A stretch of 64,000 nt of DNA from Carettochelys insculpta (GCF_033958435.1 NC_134138.1:269243798-269307797), one strand, 5' to 3'; counted from the stretch's first letter, positions 1 to 12,732 are shown. The notes: generated by a model from the sequence alone, not told the origin. A program made the numbers and translations.

Positions 1-1994
1 CAACACCCTTCACATAACAGCTTCCAAAACCAGCGGTTAAACTAGGGACTCCATAGCTAACCCTTCCCTCTGTCTGAGCTGAAGTGGACACTAACAGATC
101 ATCATCCTCTGTGGATCAGGTACAAAGGGGATATTTAATACACACTGACTAGAGTTGCACATACGATCCTTGATCTCTCCTTGCTGAAACTGCCAGTGAA
201 AGGGCCAGCTAACAGCATCTGATGAGATGATTTAACACTTCCTGGTGGAAAAGGGACTGAACTCTGCTGGAATCAACAGGAAGGACGTTGTGCCCTGACA
301 GTGCGGGACACAATGCTATAGTTTTCCCAGACTAACTAAACGCAGTCTGTGCTATCTAGTGTCATTATACAACCTCTCCCTAAACCCTGCTCGCTACACT
401 GCAGATTATTCTCCCATAGGACCAGAGACTGCAGGCTCATTTCTCATCATACAGCAAAGATAGTAATAGTAATGGTTCACCCACCACCCCTGCTTTTACA
501 GGCAATGCCTATTCCAAGAGGCAGATTACAGGAATAGTTTATCCATGGCATATTTGATCTATGAGTAATAAGGTCTCTGCAACATCTGGCAGAGGCTGAA
601 ATAATAGACCACACAGATGCCATGCTGGGTGCAATTTGGCACTTTGGAAACATAGACACGTGGGTCCAGCGTTCCTGGTGTGACTGTTCTTCTAGCTCTC
701 ATTTATCAGCTGGAAGGGCCCAGGAAGAAGCTTTGTGGAATAAACCAGTTTAAAAAACACTGTATGTGAAAAAAAAGTCCCAGTACACCCAACAGACAAA
801 TGGGGACAGCTGCAAAGTAATAATTAAAAAAAATATTTTGTGGTGTTTCCAATCTATTTTTCATATTAACAGAGAAGAAATAAATACGCATTATTACTGT
901 ACCACATTTGTATTTTGGTCTGATATAAATATAATATATGTAGGATTGTTGCATATAGTTATGTGGCTTTGCAATATATCAAAAGGTCCCAAGGCACAAT
1001 TCCAGCCTTGCAAACGTCTTCTTGCTTGAGGCATTTTTTTTCTGATGGGTAAAATATCATTAGTTTTTAATTATTGTTAATCATTATGATCGAGAAAAGC
1101 AAATAGATTTTGGCCTGCTTAGAGGTTAATTATACTGGTGGGTGACTAATTTGAGGCACTGGAAAGGAGTCGCTGCACTTCCTGAAAACAAGACCTTTTT
1201 AAGGTAACTCAGAACTAATGGATGAAACTGTAGGTCAGGACTGGTAAATGGTCATGACATATTCTACAAGGCTGCACTATACACCAGAATAGAGGTGTTA
1301 TCCTCGGTGCCCTGACCTAATTCCAATCTGAGGAGCATAACTGGGAGAGAAATGGCTTTCACACACCGTGAAAATGATTGAGATATCAAAGTGTTTGCCA
1401 TTGTGTATCAGGATGCAACTCAGACCTTGTGAGGTTTTTGTGAAAAAATGTGGGAGCGCAGCCCAGCCCACAATAGCCTGTGCACGGGGGCATGGGAGAC
1501 TGAGATTCAAGCCCAATCTCTGGATCAAACCAAGATTTCACCCTGTGTACCTCAAATATTCCCAACGGGACACTAATCCTGGGGCTAACAGCTAGTCTGA
1601 GCAGGTTGCCCTTGGTCTCCCCATCCCTCTCTGGCTTCAGCCAGAAATTCTCTCCTAGACCAGTGAAATCATTTCCTGGGGAACGTTTCATTGAAACTGA
1701 TACATGACCTTGAGAAGTTCTGGCATTGACATTTTCCAGTGTAAAACCTTTTAGTCAGAAAATTCCTGACCAGTTATAAGGAGCAATTATCCTGCCTCAT
1801 TAAATCCCACTCCTAGCTCTTCCGACTGGGTATGCCATTCATCATCATTTCTTGGCCTAAACTGTGGTGTAAGGTTGTGCAGCTCAACAGCTGCCACGTT
1901 TCACCCCAGAGGTGGCTGCATTTCACTGGGGCATGAGTGGGGAGTGCGGTAAAGACACACAGGGAAGCTGGTGACCAAGAAAAGAACTGACTCC
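1..1994. other. No gene seen
   Basis: No coding region, RNA gene or clear repeat is visible. The stretch near 1440-1690 holds a degenerate B-box-like string (GATTCAAGCCC near 1506) that could be the remnant of a tRNA-derived SINE, but it is too decayed to call. The open frames here are short and show no family motif. Confidence 0.4.
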
Positions 1995-2140
1995 AGGCAA
2001 GGGGTATCCAGGAGCTGTGTGCAGAGAGGAGCAGCTCAGGGTGCAGGCAGGGGGTATCTAGGGGCTGTGTGCAGAGAGAGACAGCTCAGGGTGCAGGCAG
2101 GGGGTATCTAGGGGCTGTGTTCCAGGAGGGGCAGCTCATC
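1995..2140. repeat. 50-bp minisatellite, about 3 units
   Basis: The string CAGGCAGGGGGTATCTAGG recurs at 1995 (with changes), 2045 and 2095, giving a 50-bp period over almost three units. Units 2 and 3 are nearly identical and unit 1 has a few substitutions. Confidence 0.85.
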
Positions 2141-3272
2141 ATATCTCAGTGTGCATGGATGCAGTGCAGCTGCTGCAGGGTCAGACGTGGTTTCGGTCCC
2201 TAATTGACACAGTGGAGACAGTCCTGCTGGACAGGGACTGGGGTGAGGGGCATTATCTACCCCCTGGGAACAGGATGGGACTACCCCAACCTCAGCCCCC
2301 AGCTGCCTTCAGCAGCTCCTGGTTAGCAACATGTCACTGCATGATGATTGGATAATATGCATGTGCAGCTGTGCTGTAGCAAACTGGAATACTGGCTTGT
2401 GGGATGATGGAATTAGTGAGTAATTAAATTCTTTTGGAGATGGTAGGTGAGTAAAAAGTAAAGTATTTTCTTAAAAAAAACACAAGTGAAAGTACAAGTG
2501 GTGTGAAAATAAATGACTTGAATAAAGTACGGATCCTGAAAAAATGTACTTGGGTAGTGCAAGGATTTGTGCTTGGTTACTTTACACCTCTGCCGGTTGG
2601 GACTGGGGATCCACAACTGAGGGGGGCTGTTGGGGTGGCATTTTAGATTTGGGAGAGACTGGGCAACCTGTGCATGCTGTGATGGAGAGCAGACTGAGGA
2701 CAACCACTTCAGCAGTGTTACTGAGCATGCTCAGTACAAGTCAAGCAACAAAAGGTGGAAAGGTGACCCCCATCTGCCCCCCCACACACACATCAGCTCT
2801 TTCCAAAAGCTGCTAAGGCACTGGAAAACTCTAGTTTTTTGGGGAGATAATTTAGCAATTCACTGACGGGAGCATTGTGTCCAATCTAATTCCTATATAA
2901 AAGAAAGAAAATTAAATAAATGTTAGACCCACTCAGCTCAAATACTAACGTAATCTGACATCTTGTGGCAAGTCACTAAAGGAACATTGGTTAGCCTTAA
3001 CATTTTAATATATATTCTTACTTTGTTCCCAATGGTCCCTCTAACCTTTTCCATCCCTGTGCCGAGTTTTTTCCATCCATATGCAGAATAAATTTTATGT
3101 GTGCTGCGGATTGTGTGAATGTGCACCCACAGTAGAAACAATAACCTGGCTGTGGGCAACTGGTAATCATCTGTGTGGCCTTGGACTTTCGCCCGCATCG
3201 CCACACAAGTGCACGGCTTACAGGGTACAGTTTGTTACTAACTTAGCTCTGGAAGGGGAGTAGGGTTAAGGG
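2141..3272. other. No feature seen
   Basis: Anonymous AT-leaning sequence. Frames are short and without recognisable motifs. Confidence 0.4.
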
Positions 3273-3557
3273 CAGTGTTTCTTAAACTATGTTCCCGCAG
3301 AACATTGGTGTTCCATGAACAACTCGCAGGTGTGCCGTGAGTGTTTTGAAAAATAATTCAAAGTATATATTTTTCTGTTATTAAAACCAGATGGAAGGTT
3401 ACTTCTTCATTGCTATGATACCTGATTAAATTACTTCATTTTGTTTTTGCTGTCTGTGTTGCAGTTTGGTGACGGGGGGGACAGGTTGTCTGACAATTTT
3501 TTGAAGAAAATTTTCATAGGTGTTGCACATAAAAATATTCTTGTTTGGTGTTCACTG
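3273..3557. mobile_element. Short hAT-type non-autonomous element
   Basis: Begins CAGTGTTTCTTAAAC and ends GGTGTTCACTG, the CAG...CTG termini usual for hAT (Charlie-like) elements. The 8 bp on each side (GTTAAGGG and ATCTAGGG) agree at 5 positions, consistent with an old 8-bp target duplication. There is no coding capacity. Confidence 0.5.
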
Positions 3558-3595
3558 ATCTAGGGCATTGCAGAAGGAGGCATATACTTTGGGCT

Positions 3596-3815
3596 GTATA
3601 TAAGAATATCAGAATGGCCATGCTAGGTCAGACCAATGGTCCTTCTAGCCCAGTATCCTGTCTTCCAGCAATGGCCAATTCCAGGTGCTTCAGAGGACAT
3701 GAAAAGAAGAGGCAATCATCAAATTATACATCCCCTGTAGCCCATTCCCAGCTTCTGGCAAACAGAGGCTAGGGACACCATCCCTGCCCATCCTGGCTAT
3801 TAGCTGTTGCCTTCT
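3596..3815 (-). mobile_element. CR1 LINE 3' end
   Basis: Read on the minus strand it ends in the reptilian CR1 3' region: the plus strand shows ATGGCCATGCTAGGTCAGAC followed by the usual GGTCCTTCTAGCCCAGTATC block and the TGGCTATTAGC block. It is 5' truncated, as most CR1 copies are, and has no usable reverse transcriptase frame. Confidence 0.8.
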
Positions 3816-4454
3816 GTTATGAATGGGAGTTTCAGAGGAAAGCTAAAGCATGTGCTTCAAGCAGATCTCAAATATGAAATCCAAAGGTTCAAACATTAGG
3901 GGGCTGTAGACCACTAATAGCCCCCCAAAGGGTGCCCTTGAGGGCAATGGGCACAGTCTGTATATCCTCTTCTTCTCATGGCCTGTGAAGAAACCAGCTA
4001 GCCTAAGCGTTCTGAATAAAAAAATTCCCTGGTCCCTCCCATACAGGGGATGTTTCCCCCCATCCCACCCCAAATGTGAGTCTGGGGCCCAGGAGCAATG
4101 ATGTCTGAGAACCCTTGACAATGCAGCCCACTTGCAACCTGCTTTCTAGGCATCCCAAGGGGCACCACTGGCCTAGAAAAAGATTCTTTTCCCCAGTAAA
4201 TAAGGCCCAGGGAGGGACGGACATGTTGATGGCCAGGCACTAGTCTAGATGCAGGTGCTGTCATAAGGCAGGTTTTTGGAAGCTCCGTCTGTGTTACCTT
4301 CTGAAGGTGGTCTCAGTGGACTAGCAGCATAGAGACCGGTCGAGGGAGTGGGCTCCCGAGGGGAGGAGGCCAGCTGCTGGTGCATGCAGAGAGACAAGAA
4401 AGGATTTAGGATGGGGAACAGTGAGGGGCAGATACAGGATTACAGCCCCACAGA

Positions 4455-4580
4455 TCTTAGTCCAGGAGGGAGCATTAGATGATCTAGTCTGAACTCTTGT
4501 CTAACCCAGGCCATAGAAATTCACCCAGCTCCAGCTCATCTCTTGTGGCTGAAGAAGAACATGTTTTCTTAGAAATAAAC
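4455..4580 (-). mobile_element. CR1-like LINE fragment
   Basis: The plus strand carries AGATGATCTAGTCTGAACTC followed by CCAGGCCATAGAAATTCACC, matching the minus strand of a common turtle CR1 3' subfamily. Another fragment of the same subfamily lies at 58880-59060. Confidence 0.55.
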
Positions 4581-6430
4581 CAGTTCCTGCCTTGGAGATC
4601 CCACCGCCACCTCACTTCTTGAACTCCACGCTTGCACTGTTGGGAGCTGGGAGAACTGGGGCCAGAGTTGATAAAGGCCAGCTCTGTCTCAGGTTACGGC
4701 AATGCAGCCCTGTTCAGTGGCCAGTTGGATGCAGCTTAGCTCCCGAAGCTGAGACACGCTCAGAACGTGTCCTTATCCTGGACAAACGTAGACTGCTCAT
4801 GGTGGCAAGGGGCTTAGTAAGGCTGCACTGGCTAAAATGGCCAACAGGTGTGTAGAACTCACTCCACCACCATCACCAGACCCATCTCTAGTTCTTAGGT
4901 TAGCAGGGTAAATCAGCACCAGAGGGGTGGGTGTTCCACCAACATTATTCCTCAGTCTGTTCACCTAATGCAATTCTCTCCTCCCACTGGGCTCTCCAGG
5001 CTAGACGTGTTTGGAAGGCTCTGTCTCCTCCTGAGAAGAGAAAGTGACTAGTGCTTGGGTGCCTCAAGAAATGCAGTGTTGTTACCCTGTGGGAATGGAA
5101 TATGATTTCCTGCTATGTTTACCATTGCCTTCAAAATAACCTTGTTACAGATCTGTGCCATCCGTTCTCTCCAGCTTGTCACCACCTTGGTATCAGAACA
5201 CTTCACCAGGTTTTCCAAAATCCTCTTTTTTACATGTATCTTATTTTAAATTAATCTCCCTCAGTACAATCTGACCCATGTCTCCCTTAGATGGGTTTTT
5301 CTTATGGGACACCCATAAATCTGGACAATGGTTTAATGAAAACACAAAGTCTTTATCTTGCGAGATCAGGTCAGATTCAACCTCAAGGACTCAGTTAATG
5401 AGTTTATAGCACCTTGCATCCCAAAGCGCCTTACACAGCTTTTACCTTGTGGGATGGCTAGGGGCACCATTGGCTTAGAAAAGCAGCAGCATTCTGCATG
5501 CGTTGCTCCATGTGATAGGTTCCCTAATGAATGAAAAAAGAAAGAGCATTATTTCCAAATGAAGATGGCAGCAGACATTTCAGCAAATAGAATGAACTTC
5601 AGCCAGGACACCAAGCCCCGACAGCTGGTCCAGGCACCGCCAGTCCAGGCTGAACTCACAAACACAAAGGAAGAAGGAGATTTCATGTAAGGGGTGTTGA
5701 TCCATCCGTGCAGTGTCCAGAACAGAATCGCTAAGATTCTCCTGAGGATGCAAAAGCATCAGATTTGTTTTCTCACCAAGCTGTGGAACATGAGTGAGAT
5801 TCAGCTGAAGAGAGTGGCACAGCATCTTGGCTTTCATTCACTGCATCAAGAGGCGTTGTCATGAGACACATACATAGACTCATTAGACAATGTAATTCAC
5901 ACATGAGCAAGTGCCCATTTCACAAAGATACATCATGTCAATGAGGAGAGGAGGTGATGCTCCTGTAACACATCCAACTAGGTGTTAGCACCTAGATCTT
6001 TTATACAGAGAGGCATCTGCTCTCCAGCCTTAGCTGAGAGGCAGCTGACTTTTAGCTCAAACTGTACAGGCTTGTGCACTAAGCTCCAGAGGTCGTAGGT
6101 TCAGGTCTGCCTAATGGCAGTTACAGGTACACTCGGGCGATGTTTATATGACAGCCTAAATGCAAAATTAACTATGCACATTGCAGAGCTTATTTTGAGT
6201 GCAGTTTGAAATAGGCTGTTTCACCATTTGGCACTGTCTAAACCATGCCAAATGTTGAAATAAAGCGCTCTGTCAAGGCATCCCTTACTCCTCCTGCAAT
6301 GAGGGCCACAGGGATGCTGAAATAGCCCTCCCATTATTTTGGAAAAAGTGTTTCTAAATGAAGGGTATGTTTCAAAGGCATGGATTGGCTCTTTTGGGTA
6401 CTAGCTCTGCTGTGCAGATGTATCCTAGCA
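4581..6430. other. No feature seen
   Basis: No gene or confident repeat. A tRNA-like string with a possible B box (AGGTTCAGGTCT near 6100) may be a SINE remnant; I could not define its limits. Confidence 0.35.
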
Positions 6431-6432
6431 GA

Positions 6433-6545
6433 TTACACATCTCATAGAGTGGGAAGATACATTGAGAGGTCATTGAGTCCAGTCTCCTACCCTCCTGGCA
6501 GGGCTAAACACAATCCCTAACAGACTTTTTTTTTTTTAAACCTAT
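6433..6545 (-). mobile_element. CR1 LINE 3' fragment
   Basis: The plus strand reads GGTCATTGAGTCCAGTCTCC then CTCCTGGCAGGGCTAAACAC, the reverse complement of a standard CR1 3' untranslated region. It is followed by a T-rich run. Confidence 0.65.
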
Positions 6546-7729
6546 TTGCCCCATGCTCCTCAATGGCCTCTTCAAGGATTGAGATCACAATGAGAGAGTT
6601 AGCAGGCCAATGTCCAAAGGCCTGAGCTATCGCTCCCCCTTGGTTTAAAAGAAATAGCCCCTCCCACTAGTGCCTCCCATTCAACTAGTGCTTCAAGTAG
6701 CCTGCTGGGTTCTGAGGGACAACCAGGAATGTGCTAACTCAGCATACCCCAGGGGAGAGCACACCCATACATTTTCTCTGACCAACCCACTCGCTTTGGA
6801 AGACTCGCTGGCTAGCTACTGTCCTGTGGGTGGGAGAAAGGGCTCAGGTGTCCTTTGCTACCCCAGTTTCCCTCCTGGTACAGGGCTGCATTTCCCAGGA
6901 GCTGAATGACACCCATTAGACAACCTAATCACAGGGTACTTCTGAAAATCTGGCCTGCATTTTCTGTTCCGGGGAACCCAGCCTCTGACCTAAGCCAAGG
7001 TACCCAGAACTAAGCCCCTGTTTCATTACAGTTTAATTGGAGAGTGACACAGCACAGATTCAGTTGTTCCTGTTTTAAAGGCAGTCATTTTTCTAGCTGA
7101 GTGTAGCCCTCCGAGTCCCATACTAGGGATATATGAGAAGCACCAGAGAGAAATCTCAGACTCTGGGCATGTTAGTGGAGAGCAATATTCAGCATCTCCA
7201 CCCCTGCTTATTTCTCCTCACTCACTACTGGCCAAGTGACTTCAGTCAGGAAAAGGACACACAAGGGCTACAATGGATCACCCTTATCCCCAGGTTGTCT
7301 CCGTTCCTTTTTCCTTCAGGCCTGCAGGTGGAGAGCACTTGTGCACAATCTAATTAGACAGGTGCCAGTGAGATGAATGGTTTGATTTCTTTCTTACCCA
7401 TGTGGCACCAAATGAGGTGAGCTCTCAAAGCAGAACCAGTGCCACCTGAGACATGGTGCTGTATGGCCTCTTGAGCTTTGTCATGCCCAAGTGGGGAGTT
7501 TTACCACCCATCCCACAAACTCCTGCTGCACTGAGATCTGTTTGTGTAGAACTATTCTAAGATCCCTATTATCTTTCCATTCTTACTTCTCGTGAACCAG
7601 TGAGTAACGAACGAATAGTAGTGAGCAGCTCTGGCCCCAAAACTGCTCTGTTTTTCCCACAAAACATCCTGAACCAGGAGAAAAATATTTAGCATCATTA
7701 GTATTTTTGTTCATTTTTTGTGATACTTT
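6546..7729. other. No feature seen
   Basis: Anonymous sequence without a recognisable gene or repeat. Confidence 0.4.
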
Positions 7730-7850
7730 ATTTGACGTAGAGACCTATCAGGGATGGTGATATAGCATCCTGCGGTGAGGACAGGGGACTGGACTTGATG
7801 ACCGCTCAAGGTCCCTTCCAGTTTTATGAAATAGCTATATCTCCATACTT
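7730..7850 (+). mobile_element. CR1 or CR1-tailed SINE 3' end
   Basis: GGACTTGATGACCGCTCAAG followed by GTCCCTTCCAG is the CR1 3' tail. The preceding text (CCTATCAGGGATGGTGATAT) resembles the body of turtle tRNA-derived SINEs that borrow the CR1 tail, so it could be either. The tRNA head is not visible. Confidence 0.6.
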
Positions 7851-7859
7851 TTTTAAAGA

Positions 7860-7995
7860 AAAGGCAGACACTAAAAAGATGGAATACACCTAGTCAGATA
7901 TAGAAAAGATCGCCCAGGACAGGGGACGCTAGCGAAGAGTCATCAGTGGCCCATGCCCCAAGATGTCAGAGTGAAAGAGGCTTCGTATTACTCCT
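7860..7995 (+). pseudogene. Non-LTR retrotransposon C-terminal fragment
   Basis: Broken plus-strand frames resemble the extreme C-terminus of a LINE reverse transcriptase (a KxxxDRxxW-like stretch). The same tail, GATCxCCCAGGACAxGGGACG, occurs at 39146-39215 beside a clearer reverse-transcriptase fragment of the same family. This copy is a short, dead 3' remnant. Confidence 0.45.
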
Positions 7996-8549
7996 ACTTA
8001 TTTTGAAAACTATATGTTTTTCATATGCCTCCTTCCCTCCAACACTGGAAGAAGACGAATGGAAAAAAATGTCTTGGGGTGGCGAGGTGGAAGGAGAGAA
8101 GAGAGAATTGTTGAAAAACTGGAATATTTTCACCAACATACATAACAATTTTCCACATAGAAAAAAATCTCCTTTTGGTCAAAAAAAACCCCTTTACCTC
8201 TGGGAAAAAAATCTTTTGACCCCAAATCAGAGTTGGACACTTTTCTGAGCAGCCTTTATGACAAAATCTTTCACTGGAGATGCAATCATTTCTGGGCTGA
8301 GAGCTCAATGACCTTTGGGTGCAGAGTAGCAGAAGGAGAAGATATTTTCACCAAGCATATGGGACAAACCTTTCCTCTGCTTGTCAGTCGAGACCCAGTG
8401 ACGCTTCTTTGTTAAAGCATGCAGGGTGTCTGCTTTTAAGTTCTACCCTTAGAGATCCACACTTAGTAACATGTACTCGATTTGTCAGTTTTTATTGCAA
8501 TTTTTTTTTGGTCCTCTGTACTTATAAATGTCAGTCTGTATTGGAAATG
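7996..8549. other. No feature seen
   Basis: A 100-codon open frame begins upstream at 7946, but it overlaps a LINE remnant and shows no domain. I see no gene. Confidence 0.35.
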
Positions 8550-8695
8550 AGACTGATCCGATGAAGTGGGTCTGTCCCACGAAAGCTCATCACTGAATAA
8601 ATCATGTTGTTAGTCTTTAAAGTACTACATTTCTGCTGGGTTTTTTTTTTTTTTTGGCATACAGACTAACACAGCTCACTCTCTGTTACTACACT
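8550..8695 (+). mobile_element. Penelope-like element 3' tail
   Basis: GATGAAGTGGGTCTGTCCCA, CGAAAGCTCATCAC and TTAGTCTTTAAAGT are the blocks of the PLE 3' tail seen elsewhere in the window, ending with CAGACTAACACAGCTCACTC. A 15-bp T run interrupts the usual spacing. There is no coding part. Confidence 0.7.
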
Positions 8696-9809
8696 AAGTA
8701 ACATTGAGGTTCTCAGGACCTCCAAGGGCAATCTGAATGCATTGCCAGCCATGGTGAGGGTGAGCAGACCCTACGGGTGAAAAGCAAGACCCACCTGAAA
8801 CTGGCAGGCTGAGCTGACTGCTCGCCCACAGGCTGATACTCTCCAAATGATAATGGAGGCAGAGCTTGTGGGAGAAAGGAGCCTGTGAAAGTCAGTACAA
8901 GCGCTGCAGGGCCCCATGGGCATCATGCCATTCCACTGTTTTCCTAATAAAGGTCCCAGTTGTAAGCACAGCCCATGCCAAGGAAAGTGGAGAGGTACGG
9001 TGCCTCTGACCTTTTCCCACTGCATGGGTTATGCACAGTGCTAGAGCTTGCCTGGGTTGCTATGCCCCCTCCTGTGTCAGGGCCTGGGAGTGAATGGGCT
9101 GGAGTGGGGAGCTGTCACTAACAGAGACCGACCCCTCCACGTCCCCTCAGAAGACAAAATGTTCAAGAAAAGATAATAGACTCAAACCCTCCACCCCCAC
9201 TACAATCCCTGTCCTTTTTCTGATTGAAGTACTGAGTTGCTGACCAACACCACCAGCTTGTGTGTGAGACTCCAGCTCTGCCTGGGCTAATTTTACATTT
9301 TCATTGTAGTGATGGATTTAACCAGGGCAAGGGCATGAAGGACAGAGAGAACTGGAGGCCAAAATCTTTTATGTGTGAGCCACATCTACGTCCAGCACCA
9401 GGCACCTTTCCCACAATCCCAACTGAGAAATCCTAACAAAGATTTCCAGCCACTGACCCACCTCCTGTGAAAGGCTCTGAGTACTGCAAAGCTAAAGTTA
9501 ACTCCAACCCAGAGGCAGATGGAAGTCACAAGCGCCTCGAAGCCAGAAGGTTTCTGGTAAATATTTCGTACAAAGGCTTTCACACAGCAAGTGTTCTTGC
9601 TGGCAATGGATTCATCTGTTTGCTGCCAATTCCAATATTCGGGCCTTGTCTATGAACGACCGTGTTCACTGACATTCCCTGTTGCTACGGCCACCTGTGC
9701 AGTTCAGTCAGAAGCAGCTGTGTGAGGAAAGCTCGTGCAGACTTGCTGCTGGGGCTGAGCCAGGTGAGAAGACATGATGGTTAAAATGCCAAAGACTAGG
9801 TCTTTAAGC
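8696..9809. other. No feature seen
   Basis: Anonymous sequence, no recognisable gene or repeat. Confidence 0.4.
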
Positions 9810-10210
9810 CAGCGGTTTTCAGCCCATGTGCTGCTACATACTGGTGTGCCATGAGAACTGTCCAAGCATGCTGTGACATTTCCTCAATTTCCCCTCACTG
9901 TGATAAAGGGAAATTGAGCCTGTGCTAGCTGGGACTCAGGCAGCCTTGCTGGCACGGGGTTTGTCAATTTCCCCTCATAGTGTTTTTTTGCAGACCCCAC
10001 AGGAGCCTGTTCTCACTAAAATGCTGCTTCCCAGCCTGAACGGGCTGGTGGGGATCCCATGTCCCATCCCTGCTGTGGCAAGTGGGGCAGGGAGGGAGCT
10101 TGTTGCGGGGGGCGTGGTTTAAATGCCTTGTTGCAGCTCCAATGGGCTGGTGGGGCGGGGAGCCTGCTCTCTGGAGTTGCCTTCCCCTCCTCCCTGCCCT
10201 CCCGCCAGTA
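9810..10210. mobile_element. hAT element, one end only
   Basis: Starts CAGCGGTTTTCAGCC and continues with the GTGTGCCATGAGAACTGTCC and CAATTTCCCCTCA blocks shared with the complete elements at 11602-12273 and 32797-33522. The matching right end (GGGAACCACTG) is absent, so this copy is truncated; the stated right limit is approximate. Confidence 0.6.
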
Positions 10211-10411
10211 ATCAAGTAACCAGTTACTCTTCAACTCTATTTACCACTCTCCATTCTAAAAACCATTTTTTGTTCTGCCTGATTATACCTTTACACTTGA
10301 CGTGCCAGAGTGTATGCTTCTTTCTATTTTCTTCTGTAGCATTATACTTCCAAATTTTAAACAATGTCTGATTGCTCCTAACTGCTTCCTTTACTCTGTT
10401 GTTTACTCATA

Positions 10412-10716
10412 CAGGTGGAACCTATCGATCCAGCACCCTCTCAACCTGATGGTGCCAGATGAGAGAATTTGCCACACTACAGGAGGTCAATATTGTCTAG
10501 CAGCATTATCAACACTTCCACTGCATACTGGGGTAAACTACAGCTAAATAACAGTGCATAACACTGAGAGCCAGGACTGGTGGCTATAAACAAACTTTAT
10601 GGGACCACGAGAAATTTGGCCACACCCATGATAAGTGGTTGTCCAGCTAACTAAAATCATGTCAGATTATGGATGTTGATAGACCAAAGAGTTCCAGATT
10701 AGAGAGGTTCAACCTG
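10412..10716. mobile_element. Short inverted-repeat element with TA target site
   Basis: The left end CAGGTGGAACCTATCGATCC is the imperfect reverse complement of the right end, which reads CTCTAATCTGG... inward from CAGGTTGAAC on the other strand. Both ends abut TA, as in Tc1/mariner-type insertions. The 305-bp interior has no coding frame, so it is a MITE whose superfamily I infer only from the TA duplication. Confidence 0.6.
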
Positions 10717-11601
10717 TATTGGCATTTTTTGGTCCCCTTACTATTCTTTTAAATTTGATGTGTACATTTTATTAGAGCCCGTATTGTGGTGTTTTCAAAA
10801 AGTTTCCATGAACGTATTTCACTCTTGTGACTGTTCTTTTTAATTTCCCTTTAACTAACTTCCTCTTGTGTTGTTCCCCTTTCTGAATTTAAACATTATC
10901 ATGTTTTTTTCCTTTGGCCGTCCCACCACAAAGACACAAAGAAGGATGTTACATTTAATTATGTTATGGCCTACCAAGCAGGTCAGCTTTATTCTCCTCT
11001 GGGACCAGCTCCTTCACTCCACTTAGGACTGATCAAGAATTACCTCTCCTCTTGTGGGTTGCACGACAAGCTGTTCCAAGAAGTAGTTATTAGTGCTGTC
11101 TAGAAACTGTCTCTGTAACCCATCCTGAGGTGACATGCATAGCCATAGTTTCACTTCTATATTTGGTGGTGCAGCTCCAGTCAGGCAAATGAGGCCATGC
11201 ATGGTGTGTGTGGGAGTGAGTAAACTCCACACCTGCTGGCTTTCTCCCAGCCCTTCGTTTAAAAAAATCTTCATCTCTTAAATGTTAGATGTCAACAATC
11301 TGATTCGGTTTTGATTTAGCTGTAGCCCGTTCTTTCTGACTAGGCTTCTCTTTTCCCCAAAGGCTTCCCATTTCATAATAAACCTAAACGTTTATGCCAT
11401 CATCTCATCAACACATTGAGACCTTGAAGTTCTGCCTGTCTAATTGGCCCCATGAGTGGAATCAAGCGTTTCAGAGAATGCACCAGGAGGTCCTAGCAGC
11501 TTAAAGTTGGCCTCCAGGATCTCTGTCCTACCTATATCATTGGCACTGACGTGTACCCATGATCACTGGCTCCTCCCCAGCACTGCAGCATCTGCCTATA
11601 T
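10717..11601. other. No feature seen
   Basis: Anonymous sequence between two short DNA transposons. No gene recognised. Confidence 0.4.
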
Positions 11602-12273
11602 CAGCAGTTTTCAACCAGTGTGCTGCGGCGTACTGGCATGCTGTGAGGATTGTCAAAGCGTGCTGTGGAAATTTCATCAGTTTCCCCTCGCCCCAGCTCT
11701 TTGCAGAGCCAAGGGTGGGTGGGAAATTGAAGAAATTTCACAGCGTACTTAGATGACCCCACACCAGCTGGGGGCTCAATGAGCAAGGGTGCCTGAATGC
11801 CCACTGGTGTGGGGTAGTCAGTTTCCCTCCTGCGGCTTTGCAAAGCCTCTGTTAGGGGAAATTGACCAACTTCAAGCCAGCTGGGAATCAGGCACCTTTG
11901 CTGCTTGAGCCCCTAAATGCCTTGGAGTCATCAATTCCCTGCCCCCACTCCCCAGGGCTCTGCAAAGAGCTGAGGGGAGGGGAAATTAACCAACCCTGCA
12001 CTGGCTGGGGGTTCAAACAGCAAGGCTGCCTGGTTCCCAGCTGCCTTGGGGTTGGTCTGTCTCCCCTCGCAAAGGCTTTGCAAAGCTGGTGCTGGGGGGA
12101 AATTGACCAACCCTGCACCCCGTGACAAAGTGTCTCCATCCTCTGAAACCATAGTAAACCAAAGTCAATGTGACATTTATGAGCAATCGATTCAGCTGGG
12201 AAAGGTGGGTGTGCCCTGGAATTGTTTGTCTCATTGACGTGTGCCATGTTATGGAAAAGGTTGGGAACCACTG
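11602..12273. mobile_element. hAT-type element with internal tandem units
   Basis: Ends are CAGCAGTTTTCAACC and GGTTGGGAACCACTG, imperfect inverted repeats of the hAT/Charlie type. Flanks GCCTATAT and ACCTAGAA match at 5 of 8 positions, an old target duplication. The interior is a run of diverged units of about 115-125 bp, each with TTTGCAAAG- and GGGAAATTGACCAAC-like blocks (near 11859, 11982 and 12100). A 161-codon minus-strand open frame is a by-product of the repeats. Confidence 0.7.
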
Positions 12274-12281
12274 ACCTAGAA

Positions 12282-12604
12282 GAGCTACAATCATTGCACC
12301 TGACCATCAATTCATCGGGCAGCTCTCCACACATCACAAACCCATCTATCTGTAGTTCTAATGATCCACTCAACCATTACTATGACCTGTCTCTTCCTAA
12401 TAACTGGGATTCAAATGTTCTCCTTCCCTGAGTCTCTAATCCTCTTCAACAGCATAGAAGCTGTCCGACTATTAGTGAGACTGTCATCCTATGTCCCAGA
12501 AAGTCTCATCTGTTTATCCCTCTGTCTTCCTTAGCCTCTCCAGCTCATGAGCTGTCATCCAGTCTAACCACCTTGCTCTCCAGAAAACAAGGAGCAACAG
12601 GTAT
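12282..12604. other. No feature seen
   Basis: Short anonymous segment between a hAT element and a PLE tail. Confidence 0.35.
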
Positions 12605-12722
12605 CAGAGAGGTAGCCATGTTAGTCTGTTTCTGCAAAAACAAGATGTCCTGTGGCACCTTATAGACTAACAGATTTTTTTGGAGCATAAACTTTTGTGG
12701 GCAAAGACCCACTTCATCAGGT
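12605..12722 (-). mobile_element. Penelope-like element 3' tail, reversed
   Basis: On the plus strand: GGTAGCCATGTTAGTCTGTT, CTGTGGCACCTTATAGACTA and GGCAAAGACCCACTTCATCA. This is the reverse complement of the tail that follows the PLE coding regions at 21655 and 28818. No coding part is attached. Confidence 0.8.
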
Positions 12723-12732
12723 GCAAGAAGCT

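Noticed and set aside
6040..6120. tRNA gene
   Set aside because: There is a B-box-like string but no A box at the right spacing and no cloverleaf could be drawn; at best a SINE remnant.
11888..12373. 161-codon minus-strand open frame
   Set aside because: It arises from the tandem units of the hAT element and continues past its end; no domain.
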